Source of the DNA: PXAP01 sp046483315
GTDB taxonomy: Bacteria > Bacteroidota > Bacteroidia > Bacteroidales > PUMT01
Direction: 5' to 3'
Assembly: GCA_046483315.1 (NCBI GenBank)
Contig: JAWODJ010000021.1
Location: 1 to 64,000, forward strand
Length of the DNA stretch: 64,000 bases
In this document: positions 55,063 through 63,731 of the stretch, one piece after another
How positions within the stretch are numbered: position 1 is the stretch's first letter
Layout: each line of letters begins with the position of its first letter
Position numbers and translations under genes: made by a program
The notes under the pieces: model-generated
Told to the model about the DNA's origin: nothing
Seen by the model: the letters and a program-made list of their open reading frames with translations, nothing else
Database searches by the model: none

Positions 55063-56469
55063 CTACTGTTCAAACCCAAAATAGTTTTTTGCATTGTAAT
55101 AACATATATTTTCCACCATTGGTCCAACCAGTTCCATGGCACCCGGTATCTCCCCGCTTTCAATATCCTGGCCAATCAGGTTGCATAATATTCTTCTGAA
55201 GTAGTCGTGCCGCGGATAGGATAAAAAGCTTCTTGAGTCTGTCAGCATTCCCACAAACCTGCTCAGCAGTCCCATATTTGACAGGGTGTTAAGCTGTCTC
55301 TGCATTCCATCTTTCTGGTCAAGGAACCACCATCCACTTCCCATTTGCATTTTTCCCGGCACTGAGCCGTCATTGAAATTACCTGCCATAGTTGCTATTA
55401 CTTCATTATCGCCGGGATTGAGATTGTATAATATTGTTTTTGCAAGTCTGTTTTCCATGTCGAGCCTGTCAAAGAACCGCGACATGGGTATGGCCTGCCT
55501 GAAATCTCCTATTGAGTCGAAACCCTTATCGGGGCCAAGTTTCCGGAACATTCGTGTTGAATTGTTTCTAAGGGCGCCAACATGGAACTGCTGGGTCCAT
55601 CCCCTCCCGTGATCCATCAGGGCAAACCTTATCAGCATGGCAGATTTGAACTTAAGGATCATTTCGCCGGTAAGGGAATTGCCTGACCTTACCCTGTCGA
55701 AAATTTGTTTTATCTCTGCATCTGTGTAATCTTCAGCATAAAAAGTCTCCAGTCCGTGATCCGATAACCGGCAACCCTGCTCATGAAAGAAATCATGCCT
55801 TTTCTTCAGGGCGTCCATAAGTTTGTCAAAACTGGAAATATTTATATCCGCAACTTCTCCCAGGCGGTCAATATACCTGTTAAAGGTGTCTGCATCATCT
55901 ACAGCCATTGCTTTGTCAGGCCTCCATGCAGGAAGAACCTTTATTTCAAAACAATCATTCCTTATCCTGATATGGTGCTCAAGGCTGTCGGCCGGATCAT
56001 CTGTAGTGCATACAAGATCAACTTTCATTGATCGCATAATGTTTCTGGCACTGTAATCGGGAGTCCGGAGCATTTCGTTGCACTGCCGGTATATCTCACC
56101 GGCAGTGTCGGGCCCGAGAAGTTTGGTTATTCCAAAGGGTCTTTGAAGTTCCATATGGGTCCAGTGATAAAGGGGGTTTCGCAGGGTATAGGGGACTGTT
56201 GAGGCCCATTTTCTGAACTTCTCCTCATCAGGTGCATCTCCTGTACAGTATTTTTCCGGCACCCCGTTGGCCCTCATGGCCCTCCATTTGTAATGATCAC
56301 CATCAAGCCATATTTTTGTCATATTCTCAAACTGCCTGTCTTCTGCTATCTCCGCCGGTGGCAGGTGACAATGGTAGTCTATTACAGGCAGGTCTTTGGC
56401 ATAATCATGATAAAGCCTTTCTGCAGTTTTGTTATGAAGCATAAAGCTGCTGTCCATAAATGCCTTCAT
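55063..56469 (-). CDS. uxaC: Uronate (glucuronate/galacturonate) isomerase
   Basis: 468 residues, nearly the length of E. coli UxaC (470). RLYHDYAKDLPVIDYHCHLPP is the metal-binding HxH strand, WLDGDHYKWRAMRANGV, GNPLYHWTHMELQRPFGI, TTDDPADSLEHH and VLPAWRPDKA are conserved. It isomerises D-glucuronate to fructuronate and D-galacturonate to tagaturonate. The ATG at 56469 (MKAFMDSS) matches the family start; a TTG at 56511 does not. Confidence 0.97.
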   Translation of the reverse strand: MKAFMDSSFMLHNKTAERLYHDYAKDLPVIDYHCHLPPAEIAEDRQFENMTKIWLDGDHYKWRAMRANGVPEKYCTGDAPDEEKFRKWASTVPYTLRNPLYHWTHMELQRPFGITKLLGPDTAGEIYRQCNEMLRTPDYSARNIMRSMKVDLVCTTDDPADSLEHHIRIRNDCFEIKVLPAWRPDKAMAVDDADTFNRYIDRLGEVADINISSFDKLMDALKKRHDFFHEQGCRLSDHGLETFYAEDYTDAEIKQIFDRVRSGNSLTGEMILKFKSAMLIRFALMDHGRGWTQQFHVGALRNNSTRMFRKLGPDKGFDSIGDFRQAIPMSRFFDRLDMENRLAKTILYNLNPGDNEVIATMAGNFNDGSVPGKMQMGSGWWFLDQKDGMQRQLNTLSNMGLLSRFVGMLTDSRSFLSYPRHDYFRRILCNLIGQDIESGEIPGAMELVGPMVENICYYNAKNYFGFEQ

Positions 56470-56553
56470 GATACAATTATTTTGGTTGGATAATAAGTTT
56501 TGTTCTGACAACTATTTTTGCAATCTTCCTGTTTTGACGCTAAATACTGGTTG

Positions 56554-57813
56554 TTATTTTTTATTCAAAATGTCAAATAATTTTTTAAAATGTCTTTCAT
56601 AAATATTTTCTGTAACCTGCCGGCCGATTATTTCCCGGTTTTTATCAAGCAAAGAGGTATAAGCCCCTTGCTGCTCGGCAGCAATCTTATATGCCACATG
56701 TATAAGCTGTCTCATATCAGGGTTATATTGCCTGTTGCCAGGGTCGTGTCTGAGTGCAGATGCGAAGTGTTTGCCGTCCCATCCCGAGACCTCTGAAGCA
56801 GTTGGCAGACGTTCCCTGTCAATATCTATTACCGCAGAATAGGGTCCGCATAATTCATCAAAGCGAAGCAATGATTCGCCGTAAATTTTCACAACCATTC
56901 CGAAAGCTTCGCTTCCGGCCATTGCAAGACCAATCATCTCCTCCAGCCATGTAGTACCGGCGGTTTTGATATGTATCCCTTTGTCATATTTTCTTATAAG
57001 TTCTCCTATTAAAGGGTAGATACTGAATTTATCGCTGCCGCTATGCACGCTTAGCTTGAGGTTTTCAGGCAGGCCGAACTCCTTTATTGCCAGATCAATA
57101 ACCAGCAGGTCCTGTTCAAACTCCACGGCAAACTGTTTCAGATCTCCCTCGTAGTCCACTCCCTTGTTAAACCTGCCGCTGAATTTGGGGGCTATGGTCT
57201 GTACCGGGATTTTTTCATTTGAAATGGCGTTCAGGATGAAGAACAGTTCTATCGGTGATTGTGATCGGACAACTTCATCCATTGATATCTCGGTTATGAA
57301 ATTTCCTTTACCTTTTCTTGATTCGATATGTCTGTAGATTTTTCCGGCCTCCTTTATTGCAAAAAGAAATTTTTTACCGATATCAAGAAGCATTTTCTCG
57401 GACAGGATAAATGGACTTTCAATCCGTGGAATCATGAACTCTCCGGTAAAATCCATATTATTCCTGACAAAATCATCCAACTCCCTCTCAGGGGGCTCCT
57501 TCCCGATGTATTCTGCAACGTCGATGGTGAAAAAGTCGGAACTGTCAATAAACATATCGACATTCGACATGTTTATATGATCGGCATCCACGAACCAGGG
57601 GTTGTTCCAGTTAAGGTTTTTTATGGCAGTGTCGGCAGCCTGCCTTGTATCAGCAGGGTGGGAGCTTATGATGTTATGCTCGCGGCCGGATTTGTTCCAT
57701 ACCGGGGTTATTTCAAGTCCGTTTTTCCGGGCTTCTATGAAAGCTTTCAGCTGGGCTTCACCCTGCCGGGCAAAACGGTCGCCGGTTCCGAAAGAGTATT
57801 TTCCTAATTGCAT
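56554..57813 (-). CDS. uxaE: UxaE-type tagaturonate/fructuronate epimerase
   Basis: 419 residues. YSFGTGDRFARQGEAQL, DADHINMSNVDMFIDSSDFFTIDVA and LSVHSGSDKFSIYPLIG agree with UxaE, the epimerase of Thermotoga that interconverts D-tagaturonate and D-fructuronate. It feeds galacturonate-derived carbon into the mannonate route, so uxaB/uxaA are not needed. First minus-strand gene from the divergent promoter region with LacI. Confidence 0.9.
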   Translation of the reverse strand: MQLGKYSFGTGDRFARQGEAQLKAFIEARKNGLEITPVWNKSGREHNIISSHPADTRQAADTAIKNLNWNNPWFVDADHINMSNVDMFIDSSDFFTIDVAEYIGKEPPERELDDFVRNNMDFTGEFMIPRIESPFILSEKMLLDIGKKFLFAIKEAGKIYRHIESRKGKGNFITEISMDEVVRSQSPIELFFILNAISNEKIPVQTIAPKFSGRFNKGVDYEGDLKQFAVEFEQDLLVIDLAIKEFGLPENLKLSVHSGSDKFSIYPLIGELIRKYDKGIHIKTAGTTWLEEMIGLAMAGSEAFGMVVKIYGESLLRFDELCGPYSAVIDIDRERLPTASEVSGWDGKHFASALRHDPGNRQYNPDMRQLIHVAYKIAAEQQGAYTSLLDKNREIIGRQVTENIYERHFKKLFDILNKK

Positions 57814-57894
57814 ATTACAGTTATTTAAGTGGATACATATTGTGGCTCTGTTGGAGACAGTGTTTTTTAAATGATTGTAAGGTAAAAATTATTC

Positions 57895-57908
57895 CGTGTG
57901 CGTACACG
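57895..57908. promoter_or_regulatory. Putative LacI-family operator
   Basis: CGTGTGCGTACACG is a near-perfect palindrome with central CG, as expected for LacI operators, one mismatch at the inner pair. It lies between the divergent uxaE and lacI starts (57814-57985), 77 bp before the LacI GTG. It is inferred from symmetry and position only. Confidence 0.5.
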
Positions 57909-57985
57909 AAAATACGAATAATTTTCTTTACTTTGCAAAGGAGTTGTGATTTTCTGAATAAATTTTCTAAAATTGAGTCTGCCAC

Positions 57986-59062
57986 GTGGATAACAACGAC
58001 ATCTCCAGGATACGTATAAAAGACATTGCCCGCCTTGCCGGGGTCTCGGCCGGAACAGTGGACAGGGTGCTGCATGCCCGGGGAGAGGTGTCGGCCGGGA
58101 CAAGGGGAAGGATACTTGACATAATTGAGAAGCTGGATTACCGGCCTGATATTCTGGCCAGCACACTTGCAGCCAAAAAACCATACAAAATAGCAGCACT
58201 TATTCCCCGTGGAACAGACGATATAACTTTCTGGAAATATCCGCTTGCCGGCATAGAGGAGGGATTGCGTGAAATTATGCATTTTGGGGTAGTTACGGAC
58301 TGGTATTTGTTTGATTACGCAGACCGGGAAAGCTTCATCAGGAAATCATCTGAAATGCTTGCCGGCAACCCCCGGGGAATAATACTTGCTCCCGTATTCA
58401 CTGAGGAGGCTTCGCTGGTACTTGATAAGTGCAGCAAACTGGGTGTTCCGGTTGTGCTTATAAATGCCAATATCTGTACAGGATCATGTATAGCCTTTGT
58501 AGGGCAGGACTCCCTGCAGAGCGGTATGGTTGGTGCCAGGCTTATGCATTACGGACTCGGGGATGATGCTGAAATCTTGATTGTCAATTTTACCAGGGAA
58601 AAAGGAAACCAGGAGCATATACTGAGAAGAGAGGAGGGATTTCGTGAGTATTACAGGAAAAATTCAGAAAATGGAGATTCACTGCTTCAGCAGGTTAATA
58701 TTGCTGAAACCGGAAGCAGAGAGCCTGAAGAAGCACTTGAACGTGCAATATTTTTATCCCTCAAAACAGTAAGGGGCATATTTGTCACCAATTCAAGGGT
58801 TTTCAGGGTTGCCCGGTTTCTTGAGCAGAAGGGCCTGGATGACATTATTCTGATAGGGTATGACCTGCTGGATGAGAATAAGGATTTTCTGCGAAGAGGG
58901 GCCATAGACTTTCTTATCAGTCAGAAACCCCGTGAACAGGGATACAACAGTATAATGACCCTGTACCGTCACATTGTTCTCAGAGAGCAGGTTGAGAGGA
59001 GTCAGTATTTACCGGTAGATATAATAACAAAGGAGAATCTTGAGCATTACACATATACTTAA
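57986..59062 (+). CDS. LacI family transcriptional regulator of the uronate cluster
   Basis: 358 residues. Helix-turn-helix RIKDIARLAGVSAGTVDRVL near residues 10-30, hinge ILASTLAAKKPYKIAALIP, then a periplasmic-binding-protein-like effector domain. The start is GTG at 57986; no ATG fits. TVDRVL is typical of LacI regulators from Bacteroidota. Divergent from uxaE and followed 9 bp later by the SDR gene, so it likely responds to a uronate intermediate. Confidence 0.92.
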   Translation: MDNNDISRIRIKDIARLAGVSAGTVDRVLHARGEVSAGTRGRILDIIEKLDYRPDILASTLAAKKPYKIAALIPRGTDDITFWKYPLAGIEEGLREIMHFGVVTDWYLFDYADRESFIRKSSEMLAGNPRGIILAPVFTEEASLVLDKCSKLGVPVVLINANICTGSCIAFVGQDSLQSGMVGARLMHYGLGDDAEILIVNFTREKGNQEHILRREEGFREYYRKNSENGDSLLQQVNIAETGSREPEEALERAIFLSLKTVRGIFVTNSRVFRVARFLEQKGLDDIILIGYDLLDENKDFLRRGAIDFLISQKPREQGYNSIMTLYRHIVLREQVERSQYLPVDIITKENLEHYTYT

Positions 59063-59071
59063 TCAATAGAA

Positions 59072-59926
59072 ATGATAATGAAACCTGGTTTTGAAGATCT
59101 GAAAAACAGAGTTTGTATAATAACCGGTGGTGCCGGTGTGCTGGGCACTTCAATGGCCGAAGCTTTGTGTGCGGCGGGAGTAAAGACAGTGATCGCTGAT
59201 CTGAACCCTGATGCTGCCTCCGGTCTTGCAGAAAGGCTGAAAAAAGAGCATAACATTGAAACTATGGGTCTTGCCGCCAATGTAACGGACAAATCTTCGT
59301 TGTATGAAGCACGCGATGTTATTATTGAGCGATTCGGGAAAATTGATTATCTGATAAATGCCGCAGGAGGGAACTCCCCTAAAGCAACAACAAAGGTTGA
59401 GCAGATTGATCCGGCCGGCAACAATGATATTGCCGAAAATTTCTTCGGCCTGGATACTGAAAGTTTCAGGCAGGTTTTTGATCTTAATTTCATGGGTACA
59501 TTGCTGCCCACCATGATCTTTGGCAGCACAATAACTGACAGGGGAAAAGGTGTGATCATAAACATCTCATCAATGAATTCTTTCAGGCCCCTTACGAAGA
59601 TCCCTGCCTATTCTGCCGCAAAAGCCTCGGTAAATAATTTTACCCAGTGGCTGGCTGTCCATTTCGGCAAAACGGGTGTCCGCGTCAATGCCATCGCCCC
59701 GGGATTTTTTCTGACAAATCAGAACAGGTTCCTGCTTACCGATAAAAGTACGGGGGAGATGACACCCCGGGGGAAGAAGATTATTGCAAATACACCTGTG
59801 GGAAAATTCGGTCAGCCGGAAGATCTGCAGGGAGCAGTGCTGTTTTTACTGTCAGATATATCTTCATTCGTGAATGGTGTGGTTTTACCCGTTGACGGAG
59901 GTTACAGTGCTTATGGAGGTGTATAG
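59072..59926 (+). CDS. SDR oxidoreductase, likely D-mannonate oxidoreductase (fructuronate reductase)
   Basis: 284 residues. TGGAGVLGTSMAEAL is the NAD-binding glycine motif, NAAGG the stabilising loop, ISSMNSF and YSAAKASVN the catalytic Ser, Tyr and Lys. Position after LacI and opposite uxaC/uxaE suggests it replaces UxuB, reducing D-fructuronate to D-mannonate. Other polyol or keto-acid substrates are possible. An in-frame ATG at 59078 is an alternative start. Confidence 0.88.
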   Translation: MIMKPGFEDLKNRVCIITGGAGVLGTSMAEALCAAGVKTVIADLNPDAASGLAERLKKEHNIETMGLAANVTDKSSLYEARDVIIERFGKIDYLINAAGGNSPKATTKVEQIDPAGNNDIAENFFGLDTESFRQVFDLNFMGTLLPTMIFGSTITDRGKGVIINISSMNSFRPLTKIPAYSAAKASVNNFTQWLAVHFGKTGVRVNAIAPGFFLTNQNRFLLTDKSTGEMTPRGKKIIANTPVGKFGQPEDLQGAVLFLLSDISSFVNGVVLPVDGGYSAYGGV

Positions 59927-60104
59927 CTGAGATTATTGTATTATACTGGCCATGCCGTATCGGAAAATTTTGAGAAATTGAAAAGAGTTAAGGGCTGAAC
60001 TTAAGACAGGATATCAAATCTCGGCATAACCGGGTTAGGGAAATACCGTTCTTGTAATCAAATATGATAACCAGTTTTTAAATTTGAAATAAAACTTTTC
60101 TAAT

Positions 60105-61385
60105 ATGGCAAAGAATGTTATTGTTGCACAGTCCGGAGGTCCCTCACCGGTAATAAATAATTCCCTCAGGGGAATAGTTGAGGCTTGCCGCATGTTTTCG
60201 AGTGAATTCGAAAAGGTTTATGCCGGATGGCATGGTATTGAGGGTATCCTCAGGGAGGAGCTGATTGATCTGTCTTCCCAGCCCGAAGAGGAGATATCTC
60301 TTTTGCGCACAACTCCTGCAGCCGGCAGCATCGGGACCTGCCGGTATAAGCTTAAGGACGGCCAGGAGAAGGATTTTGACCGTATAATTGATGTGTTGCG
60401 GGCTCATGATGTCGGATACTTCTTTTACATAGGAGGCAACGACTCCCAGCACACTGCTTTCAGGGTGAGTGAGCTTGCCCGGGAAAGGGGACTGGATATG
60501 GTTGCCGTAGGCGTGCCCAAAACTATTGACAATGACGTGGGCGACAGTGAATTCAGTCTTATTGATCACACTCCCGGCTATGGAAGTGTAGCAAGGTACT
60601 GGTCGCATATAATCCAGAATGCCAATGAGGAGAACATGGGTTCGTCGCCGGCAGACCCCGTGCTTATTATCCAGGCCATGGGCAGAAAGATAGGGTTTAT
60701 ACCTGCAGCGGCGCGCCTTGCTGACCCGGGCAGGAAAATGCCCCTGCAGATCTACCTTTCCGAATCAGGTGTCACAATGGAACAGATGGCTGATAACATA
60801 AATGACGGGCTTAAAAAGGATGGCCGGTGCCTGGTTGTAGTAAGCGAGGGTTTTGATGTGGGCGATACAGGCGATGTAAAGGATGCTTTTGGTCACACTT
60901 CATTTGGTTCCAGCAAGGTATCGGTCTCTCAGAGCATTGTGAACTATCTCAACAACAAGGGTTTGAAGGCAAGGGGTGCGGCAAGGGGACAGGTGATGGG
61001 TACTGACCAGCGTGACACCATGATTTATGCTTCAACGGTCGATCTTGAAGAGGCTTACAAGGTGGGACAGAAAGCCGTTGACATAGCCCTTAATGAAGGT
61101 AACGGCTGGATGGCAACCATACTAAGGGAACCGGGTTTTATTTACAACGTCAGGTATGACAAGGTTCCACTCGAAAAGGTTGCCCTGTCTGAACGGTTTT
61201 TCCCGAAGAAGTGGATAGCTCCCGGGGGTTATGATGTTACCGACGATTTTGTATGCTATGCCAGTCCCCTGATTGGCGAGGACTGGGTATCAGTTCCCCT
61301 TATAGGGGGCATACAGAGGTTTGCACGTTTACTGCCCCTGTTTGCAAAGAAAAGGCTGCCCGAATATGTGCCGCAGGCGTATTGA
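60105..61385 (+). CDS. Atypical, probably PPi-dependent 6-phosphofructokinase
   Basis: 426 residues, PFK-A fold. IVAQSGGPSPVINNSL opens it. The nucleotide motif is GGNDS (110-114), where ATP-dependent enzymes have GGDGS: Asp113 replaces Gly104 of E. coli, and VPKTIDNDV puts Lys139 at the position of Gly124. Both changes are PPi-PFK hallmarks. Asn112 in place of the metal Asp103 is unusual. The catalytic Asp142 (TID) is kept. It lies 178 bp after the SDR gene, so an acid-sugar or ketose phosphate substrate besides fructose 6-phosphate is possible. Confidence 0.9.
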   Translation: MAKNVIVAQSGGPSPVINNSLRGIVEACRMFSSEFEKVYAGWHGIEGILREELIDLSSQPEEEISLLRTTPAAGSIGTCRYKLKDGQEKDFDRIIDVLRAHDVGYFFYIGGNDSQHTAFRVSELARERGLDMVAVGVPKTIDNDVGDSEFSLIDHTPGYGSVARYWSHIIQNANEENMGSSPADPVLIIQAMGRKIGFIPAAARLADPGRKMPLQIYLSESGVTMEQMADNINDGLKKDGRCLVVVSEGFDVGDTGDVKDAFGHTSFGSSKVSVSQSIVNYLNNKGLKARGAARGQVMGTDQRDTMIYASTVDLEEAYKVGQKAVDIALNEGNGWMATILREPGFIYNVRYDKVPLEKVALSERFFPKKWIAPGGYDVTDDFVCYASPLIGEDWVSVPLIGGIQRFARLLPLFAKKRLPEYVPQAY

Positions 61386-61525
61386 TTTCGTTTTCGGGGA
61401 AACAGTAACAGTCAGTCATTATGTCTTCCGGAAGCAGTAAGATCCCACTTTCGCCGGAAAGTACCGCCTGGCCATGTGCCGGATAAAACAGAGAATAATA
61501 TACAGTTAATATTAAAATCAGAATC

Positions 61526-62416
61526 ATGTCACAGCCACAAAACTTACAGGATGAATTAAAGAACCTCAAACCGCAGAAGGAGTTTTTCATAGGAATTGAC
61601 TCTGACGGATGCGTTTTTGATACCATGGAGATTAAACAGAAAGAGTGTTTTTGTCCCAATTTTATCAAATTTTACAATTTACAGAGAGTTTCAAAATATG
61701 CACGTGAAACCTGGGAATTTGTAAACCTTTACTCAAAAACAAGGGGGGTGAACCGCTTCAAGGCGTTACTCGAAGCCGTAAGTCTGCTTGGAGAGAGGAG
61801 CGAAGTAAAGGCCAGGAATGCTGCGCTGCCCGATATGAGTGCCCTGGCAGAGTGGGTTTCATCAGAAACCAAACTTGGCAATCCCGCATTGGAGAGTTAT
61901 GCCTCCCGGGTTAATGATCCCCGCATAGACCTTGCGCTGAAGTGGTCAAAAAAGGTAAACCGGGATATTGCCGACCTGGTATTTGGTATCAACCCCTTTC
62001 CCCTGGTAGAAGAATCGCTTCAGAAACTTACCCGGAAAGCCGATGCAATAGTGGTTTCCCAAACACCTGTCGAGGCTTTGAAAAGAGAGTGGGAAGAGAA
62101 CAGTATTGACAAATATGTTCAACTTATTGCAGGACAGGAGTACGGGACCAAAACCGAACATATAGCGCTTGCAGCAAAGGGTAAATATCCAGACGAAAAA
62201 ATCCTTATGATAGGAGATGCACCCGGCGACTATAAGGCAGCCAGCTCAAATGGCGTGCTATTTTATCCGGTTAACCCGGGCCATGAGGAAGAGTCATGGG
62301 AGAGGTTTTACAATGAGGCTCTTGATAAGTTTTTCGGAGGGAATTACAGGGGTGAATATGAAAGCAGGCTGATAGACGAGTTCCATTCATACCTGCCTGA
62401 AAAGCCTTCGTGGTAG
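61526..62416 (+). CDS. HAD superfamily hydrolase
   Basis: 296 residues. FIGIDSDGCVFDTMEIKQ is HAD motif I (Asp nucleophile and acid), VVSQTPVEALKREW motif II (Ser/Thr region), and ILMIGDAPGDYKAA motif IV. It should dephosphorylate a sugar or acid phosphate. 140 bp after PFK and 28 bp before the LarA-like gene; co-transcription likely. Confidence 0.9.
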   Translation: MSQPQNLQDELKNLKPQKEFFIGIDSDGCVFDTMEIKQKECFCPNFIKFYNLQRVSKYARETWEFVNLYSKTRGVNRFKALLEAVSLLGERSEVKARNAALPDMSALAEWVSSETKLGNPALESYASRVNDPRIDLALKWSKKVNRDIADLVFGINPFPLVEESLQKLTRKADAIVVSQTPVEALKREWEENSIDKYVQLIAGQEYGTKTEHIALAAKGKYPDEKILMIGDAPGDYKAASSNGVLFYPVNPGHEEESWERFYNEALDKFFGGNYRGEYESRLIDEFHSYLPEKPSW

Positions 62417-62444
62417 AAGCAGGGCTTCTTACAAAACTATTAAT

Positions 62445-63731
62445 ATGCTATATTTTGCCAGTGGTTCGGAAAATGATGCACTCAGTGCCCATGACCTTCA
62501 GGATGGCCTTACAGAGGCACTTGACAGGCTCGGAAGCAGGAAAAAGGTTCTTGCCCTGCCACCTGATTTTACCCGTTACCATTCACGTGCCGGTGAGCTT
62601 ACATCATTTGCATTTAAGTATTACCAAAGTGCCCTTACAGATATTCTGCCGGCCCTGGGGACTCACTCTCCGATGACGGAGAAGGAGATTGAAAGGATGT
62701 TTCCGGGTGTCCCGCAATCTCTTTTCAGGGTACACAAATGGAGGACCGATATTGTTACGCTTGGTGAGGTGCCGGCCACATTTGTAAATGAGGTGTCCGA
62801 AGGAAGGGTAAATTATTCCTGGCCTGCCCAGGTTAACAGGTTGCTTGTTGACGGGCGGCACGACCTTATTCTGTCGATCGGGCAGGTGGTACCCCACGAG
62901 GTTACAGGAATGGCCAACTACAATAAGAATGTGCTGGTAGGCACCGGTGGTGCTGAAGGGATCAATAAGAGTCATTTCCTCGGGGCTGCCTACGGGATGG
63001 AGAGAATGATGGGAAGGGCCGACACTCCCGTGAGGAAGGTACTGAATTATGCATCTGAAAAGTTTGCAGGCCGGCTGCCTGTTGTCTATGTACTGACTGT
63101 TATCGGTCCCGGTTATGAAGGAGAGCTTAAAACAAGGGGATTGTTCATTGGCGATGATCATGAGTGTTTCAACAGGGCTGCTGAACTTTCCCTGAAGGTC
63201 AACTTTACCATGCTTGAAAACCCGCTCAGGAAAGTTGTGGTTTACCTCGATCCCGATGAGTTTAAAAGCACCTGGCTGGGTAATAAAAGCATTTACCGGA
63301 CACGGATGTCTATCGCTGACGGGGGTGAGTTGATTGTGCTGGCCCTGGGGCTCAGGCAGTTTGGAGAGGACAGGGAGATTGACCGGCTGATCCGCCGCTA
63401 TGGTTACCTTACAACACCGGAAATATTAAGACTGGTTGATGAGAATGAAGATCTGAGAGGCAACCTCAGTGCCGCGGCACATCTTATCCACGGTTCGTCG
63501 GAGAACAGGTTTAAAATAACATATTGCCCGGGAAATCTGAACCGTCAGGAGATCAGTTCAGTAAACTATACATATGGCAACCTGGATGAGATGATTAGCA
63601 AATATGATCCGGGTTCTCTTAAGGAAGGGTACAATACAATGGATGACGGAGAAGAGATATTCTATATTTCAAATCCTGCTCTGGGCTTATGGTCATCACG
63701 CGACAGGTTTGAGAAAAATAAAGAAAAGTAA
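62445..63731 (+). CDS. LarA-like nickel-pincer racemase family protein
   Basis: 428 residues, near LarA length. LALPPDFTRYHSRAGELT, GQVVPHEVTGMANYNKNVLVG (candidate catalytic His and pincer-cofactor Lys) and GGAEGINKSHFLGAAYGM (candidate nickel His) align in order with LarA. The family racemises or epimerises 2-hydroxy acids, and some members act on sugar acids. Beside uronate and tetronate genes, a sugar-acid epimerase is plausible. larB, larC and larE for cofactor synthesis are not in the window. The next ATG follows the stop without a gap. Confidence 0.85.
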   Translation: MLYFASGSENDALSAHDLQDGLTEALDRLGSRKKVLALPPDFTRYHSRAGELTSFAFKYYQSALTDILPALGTHSPMTEKEIERMFPGVPQSLFRVHKWRTDIVTLGEVPATFVNEVSEGRVNYSWPAQVNRLLVDGRHDLILSIGQVVPHEVTGMANYNKNVLVGTGGAEGINKSHFLGAAYGMERMMGRADTPVRKVLNYASEKFAGRLPVVYVLTVIGPGYEGELKTRGLFIGDDHECFNRAAELSLKVNFTMLENPLRKVVVYLDPDEFKSTWLGNKSIYRTRMSIADGGELIVLALGLRQFGEDREIDRLIRRYGYLTTPEILRLVDENEDLRGNLSAAAHLIHGSSENRFKITYCPGNLNRQEISSVNYTYGNLDEMISKYDPGSLKEGYNTMDDGEEIFYISNPALGLWSSRDRFEKNKEK

